From an uncultured Chloroflexota bacterium (GTDB lineage: Bacteria > Chloroflexota > Anaerolineae > Anaerolineales > Anaerolineaceae), in contig CADATZ010000019.1 of NCBI GenBank assembly GCA_902791025.1, positions 23,928 through 87,927 on the forward strand: DNA of 64,000 nt, written 5' to 3'. Every line of letters starts with the position of its first letter. Position 1 is the first letter of the stretch. Below are positions 60,802 through 64,000 of the stretch, one piece after another. The notes beneath the pieces were generated by a model, which was given only the letters and a program-made list of their open reading frames with translations, had not been told where the DNA came from and made no database searches. A program made the position numbers and the translations under genes.

Positions 60802-63057
60802 ATGATTATTAATAAGCCAGGATACGTATTCTTTATTTTCATCTGCATTTTTTTTGTTTTCCATAGATCTGTACTGTCTTACCAGACGCAAGATGATTTA
60901 TTTGCACAATTTGATTCTCTAATAAACGAATTAAATGGAACGGGCGAATCTTCAAATGATGATATGTTTTCCCAGTTTGATGCTCTAATCAACGAAATGA
61001 ACGTTAGTTCATCATCAGAACAAGGAAACAACATAGAAGAAACTTCTAATGAGGAGACTAAGGAAGATGCGTTTGAAACAATAGAAACTGACACGGATTA
61101 TTTTCTTTCATCTATTCGTGACGGTTCGCTTATGCTGAACGTTGATGGCAATGTACTTGTGGATGTCGAGCCCGTAAAAAATTCCAGATACATGATTTGC
61201 GTTAGCCTTGGCGGATGCCCTGCACTTTCGAATACGAGTGATCTTGCACAGAATCTTTTCGAAAACGTATCAGATCTAACAGAAAATCAGAAATCTGCAT
61301 ATTGCTCCTGGTCTGGGAAGACAATCGCAGATACTAGTGCAATAAGTGCGGCCGAAAATAATGAAGAATATGGTTTTATATTTACATCTACAAAAGACAG
61401 TTTTCGTTGTATGGTATCAGCAGAAAACACAACAACTGAATATTTTAGATTTCCGGAAATTACAGAAGTAAGCACCGCGTTCAGTAATATTTTATCAAAT
61501 GTAGTTTATCCGAAATATACTGACGTACAAGATGCGATGAAAAACGGATTGAATTTTGTGCGTATGAAAGATGGAATGGAAGAAATTTATATTTCTACCA
61601 ACACATTTGAAATGGGATACGATGGGCAGGATTCGAAGGCAGATGAAAAAAACATTCACACTGTCTCATTGTCGTCTTATCTAATCGACAAGTATGAGGT
61701 ATCCAATAGTCAGTATGCCATCTGTGTTAAACAGGGCGCATGTACCGCTCCAGCCTCAAAAGCATCATATAAAGATATTTCTTATTATGGAAATCCTGTT
61801 TATGATAATTTTCCTGTAATTTATGTAACTTGGGATCAGGCTGAGAAATATTGCGAATGGGTCGGAATGCGCCTTCCTACTGAAGCTGAATGGGAATATT
61901 CTGCGAGAGGAGCAGAGGGCTTTCTTTATCCCTGGGGTAATGATTACAATGCCAACCTGGTAAATGATGTATCGAATGGCAATTATCAGCTTGAAGCATC
62001 GGGGGCAAGATCCGATGATAAAAGTCCTTTTGGTGTATTTGATCTGGGTGGAAATGTTGCTGAGTGGATATTAGATTTCTACTCAGATACACAGTATAAT
62101 ACCGCCATTCTTCAGAAAAATCCAATAGGCCCTGCTGCAGGTTACTATCATGTTATCAGGGGCGGTTCGATTATGGCTGCAAAAACTTCGACAAGATCAA
62201 CAAACAGGGCATCAGGATTAGCCGCTAGCAATGCTCCTGACAGAGGATTTCGCTGTGCAAACTCACTTGATATGATTGATTTTAGCGGAATACGATTGTC
62301 CGATGAATTAGTGGCATCAATACCGCTTCCTTCCACTGCCCAATTAATAGGCAAAGGCAATCTTCCTGCTGATAAAGTCATGGCAGAGGGAGGGGAATTT
62401 TCCATGGGAAGCAGCAAAGGCAGAATTGATGAATCCCCTGTTCATACTGTGCTTGTATCTTCCTTCATCATAGATAAATACGAGGTTACAAACGAAAAAT
62501 ACGCTGCATGTGTAGAGGAAGGCTCTTGTACAGCGCCGCTCAGAAATAATTCTTTACGGATTTTTGATTATTACACTAATACAGAATACGCTAATTATCC
62601 AGTTGTTAATGTAACATGGGAACAGGCTGAAAAATATTGTGAATGGGCAGGCGGACGTTTGCCAACTGAGGCCGAATGGGAATACGCAGCGGGTGGAATT
62701 GCCGGACTGGTTTATCCATGGGGTGATGAGTTTTCAAGTGCTAATTTAAATTATGCAGGAAAAGGAATTAACGATCCTGAAGAGATTGGTGCAAATGAAG
62801 GTGATATTAGTTTTATAGGTGCCATGGATATGGGTGGCAATGTGATGGAATGGGTATATGACCGTTACAGCGCTGAATATTATAAGCAGTCACCATCCGA
62901 AAATCCAACAGGATCTGATTATGGCGGATATAGAGTGCTGAGAGGATCTTCATATCTACAATCCGACTATTATGCACGTATCTCATGCCGTTATTACGCC
63001 TTGGAAGGCTCCAGTGCTCAGGACCGCGGTTTCCGCTGTGTATATCCTATGGAGTGA
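60802..63057 (+). CDS. Secreted protein with two FGE/SUMF1 domains
   Basis: Start at ATG 60802, one base after the hxsA stop, with GCGGGGA upstream; 751 residues. A signal segment (YVFFIFICIFFVFHRSVLSY) is followed by a repeated DLFAQFDSLINEL/DMFSQFDALINEM motif and an unknown domain, then two FGE-sulfatase (C-type-lectin-like) domains at about 265-500 and 530-751: each has IDKYEV, VTWDQ/VTWEQAEKYCEW, RLPTEAEWEYAA and GNVAEW/GNVMEW. The region that carries catalytic Cys in true FGE (RGGSxMCxxxxC) is RGGSIMAAKTST and RGSSYLQSDYYA, so the formylglycine activity is likely absent. Probably a binding module. Confidence 0.9.
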   Translation: MIINKPGYVFFIFICIFFVFHRSVLSYQTQDDLFAQFDSLINELNGTGESSNDDMFSQFDALINEMNVSSSSEQGNNIEETSNEETKEDAFETIETDTDYFLSSIRDGSLMLNVDGNVLVDVEPVKNSRYMICVSLGGCPALSNTSDLAQNLFENVSDLTENQKSAYCSWSGKTIADTSAISAAENNEEYGFIFTSTKDSFRCMVSAENTTTEYFRFPEITEVSTAFSNILSNVVYPKYTDVQDAMKNGLNFVRMKDGMEEIYISTNTFEMGYDGQDSKADEKNIHTVSLSSYLIDKYEVSNSQYAICVKQGACTAPASKASYKDISYYGNPVYDNFPVIYVTWDQAEKYCEWVGMRLPTEAEWEYSARGAEGFLYPWGNDYNANLVNDVSNGNYQLEASGARSDDKSPFGVFDLGGNVAEWILDFYSDTQYNTAILQKNPIGPAAGYYHVIRGGSIMAAKTSTRSTNRASGLAASNAPDRGFRCANSLDMIDFSGIRLSDELVASIPLPSTAQLIGKGNLPADKVMAEGGEFSMGSSKGRIDESPVHTVLVSSFIIDKYEVTNEKYAACVEEGSCTAPLRNNSLRIFDYYTNTEYANYPVVNVTWEQAEKYCEWAGGRLPTEAEWEYAAGGIAGLVYPWGDEFSSANLNYAGKGINDPEEIGANEGDISFIGAMDMGGNVMEWVYDRYSAEYYKQSPSENPTGSDYGGYRVLRGSSYLQSDYYARISCRYYALEGSSAQDRGFRCVYPME

Positions 63058-63065
63058 TAACCTAA

Positions 63066-64000
63066 ATGAACTGTAAGAAAATATTTTTTAAAATCATTTA
63101 TAACTGCCTGTTTATTTTTCTGTTATTAGCTTCAAATATTTCTATCTATGGCAACAGTGACACCGTTGAAGCCGCAAAAAAAACAGCACAATCTACCATT
63201 AAGTTCATGCCTTATTCCAGAGATGGACTTGTAGAAGCTCTTGTATCTATTTATGGCTATTCTCGAGAAGATACGGAAAAGGCTGTTGATTCCCTGGACA
63301 TAGATTGGAAACTTAAAGCTACAGAATCAGCAGAAATGAAAATAAAATATATTGCTTATTCTAAGGAAGGTCTGATTGATACACTTGTCTCATACGACAA
63401 ATTTAGTCATCAGGACGCCGAATATGCTGTTAATTCATTAAATATTGACTGGAATCAGCAGGCTTTGGCATCTGTCGAAATGAAATTACAATATCTATCA
63501 TATTCACGATCTGGATTGATTGACACATTGGTTTCTTTTGATAAATTTACAAGGGAAGAAGCCGAATATGCTGTAGATGCCGTGGAAGCAGACTGGAAGC
63601 AGCAGGCTGTCGAATCTGCGAAGACAAAAATGAAATACCTTACATTTTCTGATCAGCAGATGAGAAGCAGTCTTCAATTTGATGGTTTCACTGATGGCGA
63701 GATTACATATGCTCTGTCCGTGATAAATGGGGAACAGGAAGCTTCACCGGCTGTAAATAAAAACAGTGAAGAAAATCGCGGAATAGAAAAGGCAAAATCC
63801 TATCTCAAATATAATTATTCAAGAATTATAATTATAGATAAACTTGCAGCAGACGGTTTTTCGTTAGAAACAGCAGCAAGAGCCGTTGATAACTGCGGAG
63901 TAAATTGGAATGACATAGCTCTCAACAAAACGAAATCTTATCTCAAATACAATTATTCAAAGAGTACAATATACTCGAAGCTCCTTTCAGATCAATTTAC
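63066..64000 (+). CDS. Ltp-repeat exported protein (partial)
   Basis: The frame is open from ATG 63066, eight bases after the previous stop, to the window edge. A signal peptide (basic MNCKKIFFKII, hydrophobic, LASNISIYG) leads to tandem repeats of about 46 residues of the Ltp/PF07553 type: YSRDGLVEALVSIYGYSRED, YSKEGLIDTLVSYDKFSHQD, YSRSGLIDTLVSFDKFTREE, each ending EYAVDxxxxDW. At least five full repeats are visible. The phage TP-J34 Ltp lipoprotein with such repeats blocks DNA injection by other phages. Here the protein could serve in superinfection exclusion or adhesion. C-terminus not seen. Confidence 0.85.
   Translation, partial: MNCKKIFFKIIYNCLFIFLLLASNISIYGNSDTVEAAKKTAQSTIKFMPYSRDGLVEALVSIYGYSREDTEKAVDSLDIDWKLKATESAEMKIKYIAYSKEGLIDTLVSYDKFSHQDAEYAVNSLNIDWNQQALASVEMKLQYLSYSRSGLIDTLVSFDKFTREEAEYAVDAVEADWKQQAVESAKTKMKYLTFSDQQMRSSLQFDGFTDGEITYALSVINGEQEASPAVNKNSEENRGIEKAKSYLKYNYSRIIIIDKLAADGFSLETAARAVDNCGVNWNDIALNKTKSYLKYNYSKSTIYSKLLSDQF

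Larger units (their letters stand above)
36808..64000. mobile_element. Integrated genomic island (left end in comM)
   Basis: The left boundary is where comM homology ends. To the right the DNA turns A+T-rich and the gene set changes to helicase, restriction-modification, small serine recombinase, phage-type methyltransferase, orphan small genes and an HXS operon. The right end is beyond the window, so size (over 27 kb), right attachment site and integrase cannot be seen. comM is a known target of AbaR/Tn6022-type islands in Acinetobacter, but no tni or tns genes are in view here. Confidence 0.75.

Overview
The window looks like part of a chromosome of an anaerobic Chloroflexota bacterium, most likely class Anaerolineae. 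This is an inference from gene style, not from a marker gene: exported lipoproteins with Thr/Pro-rich linkers, a T-box-controlled trp operon, a CBS-domain family II pyrophosphatase, a SUF operon of the sufCBD-sufS-sufU type, and intergenic spaces full of short degenerate TTAGG and CAGTGGT repeats. The first 36.8 kb is ordinary, tightly packed, fairly G+C-rich housekeeping sequence. From about 36,808 to the end the DNA is much richer in A+T and has the gene content of a mobile island.

Layout of the core part: a partial exported protein (1-629, minus); a hypothetical gene (1090-2157); the iron-sulfur assembly operon sufC-sufB-sufD-small ORF-sufS-sufU (2490-8140), followed by a SAM-dependent methyltransferase-like gene, msrA and a HdeD-like membrane protein; then a minus-strand block with a CBS-containing manganese pyrophosphatase, tRNA-Val(GAC), a DegT-type aminotransferase, a Gfo/Idh/MocA oxidoreductase, a polyprenyl-phosphate type glycosyltransferase, a lipoprotein, mnmA, a His-rich HEAT-repeat protein and an RseP-type protease. 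A tryptophan T-box leader (about 21,090-21,357) precedes trpDCFBA, which has no trpE or trpG. Then come the Pit phosphate transporter with its DUF47 partner, an SGNH-like lipoprotein, pth-mfd, a coiled-coil lipoprotein, rnd, and the 5' two-thirds of a comM/yifB gene.

The comM gene is cut in the middle of its ATPase domain at about 36,808, which marks the left end of an integrated element; its 3' part is not in the window. The island carries a Pif1/RecD-like helicase, several orphan small genes (some apparently broken), an Xre regulator, a complete type I restriction-modification operon (hsdM-hsdS-hsdR), a small serine recombinase, a phage-type adenine methyltransferase and an exported metallo-beta-lactamase-fold hydrolase.

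The most interesting part is a nine-gene, almost gapless operon from 54,406 to the window end. Its core matches the His-Xaa-Ser (HXS) peptide-maturation system: hxsD, a second HxsD-like gene, hxsC and hxsB (a pair of radical SAM enzymes, the second with a SPASM-type C-terminus) and hxsA, a precursor with 19 His-X-Ser triplets. Embedded in it are an A24 prepilin-type peptidase, a MORN-repeat lipoprotein, a secreted protein with two FGE/SUMF1 folds lacking the usual catalytic cysteines, and an Ltp-repeat exported protein. The HxsA N-terminus (charged, then DEDG, then a hydrophobic stretch) resembles an Flp-type prepilin leader, so the peptidase may process HxsA. This combination suggests an envelope-anchored, post-translationally modified surface structure or defence/attack device carried on a mobile island.
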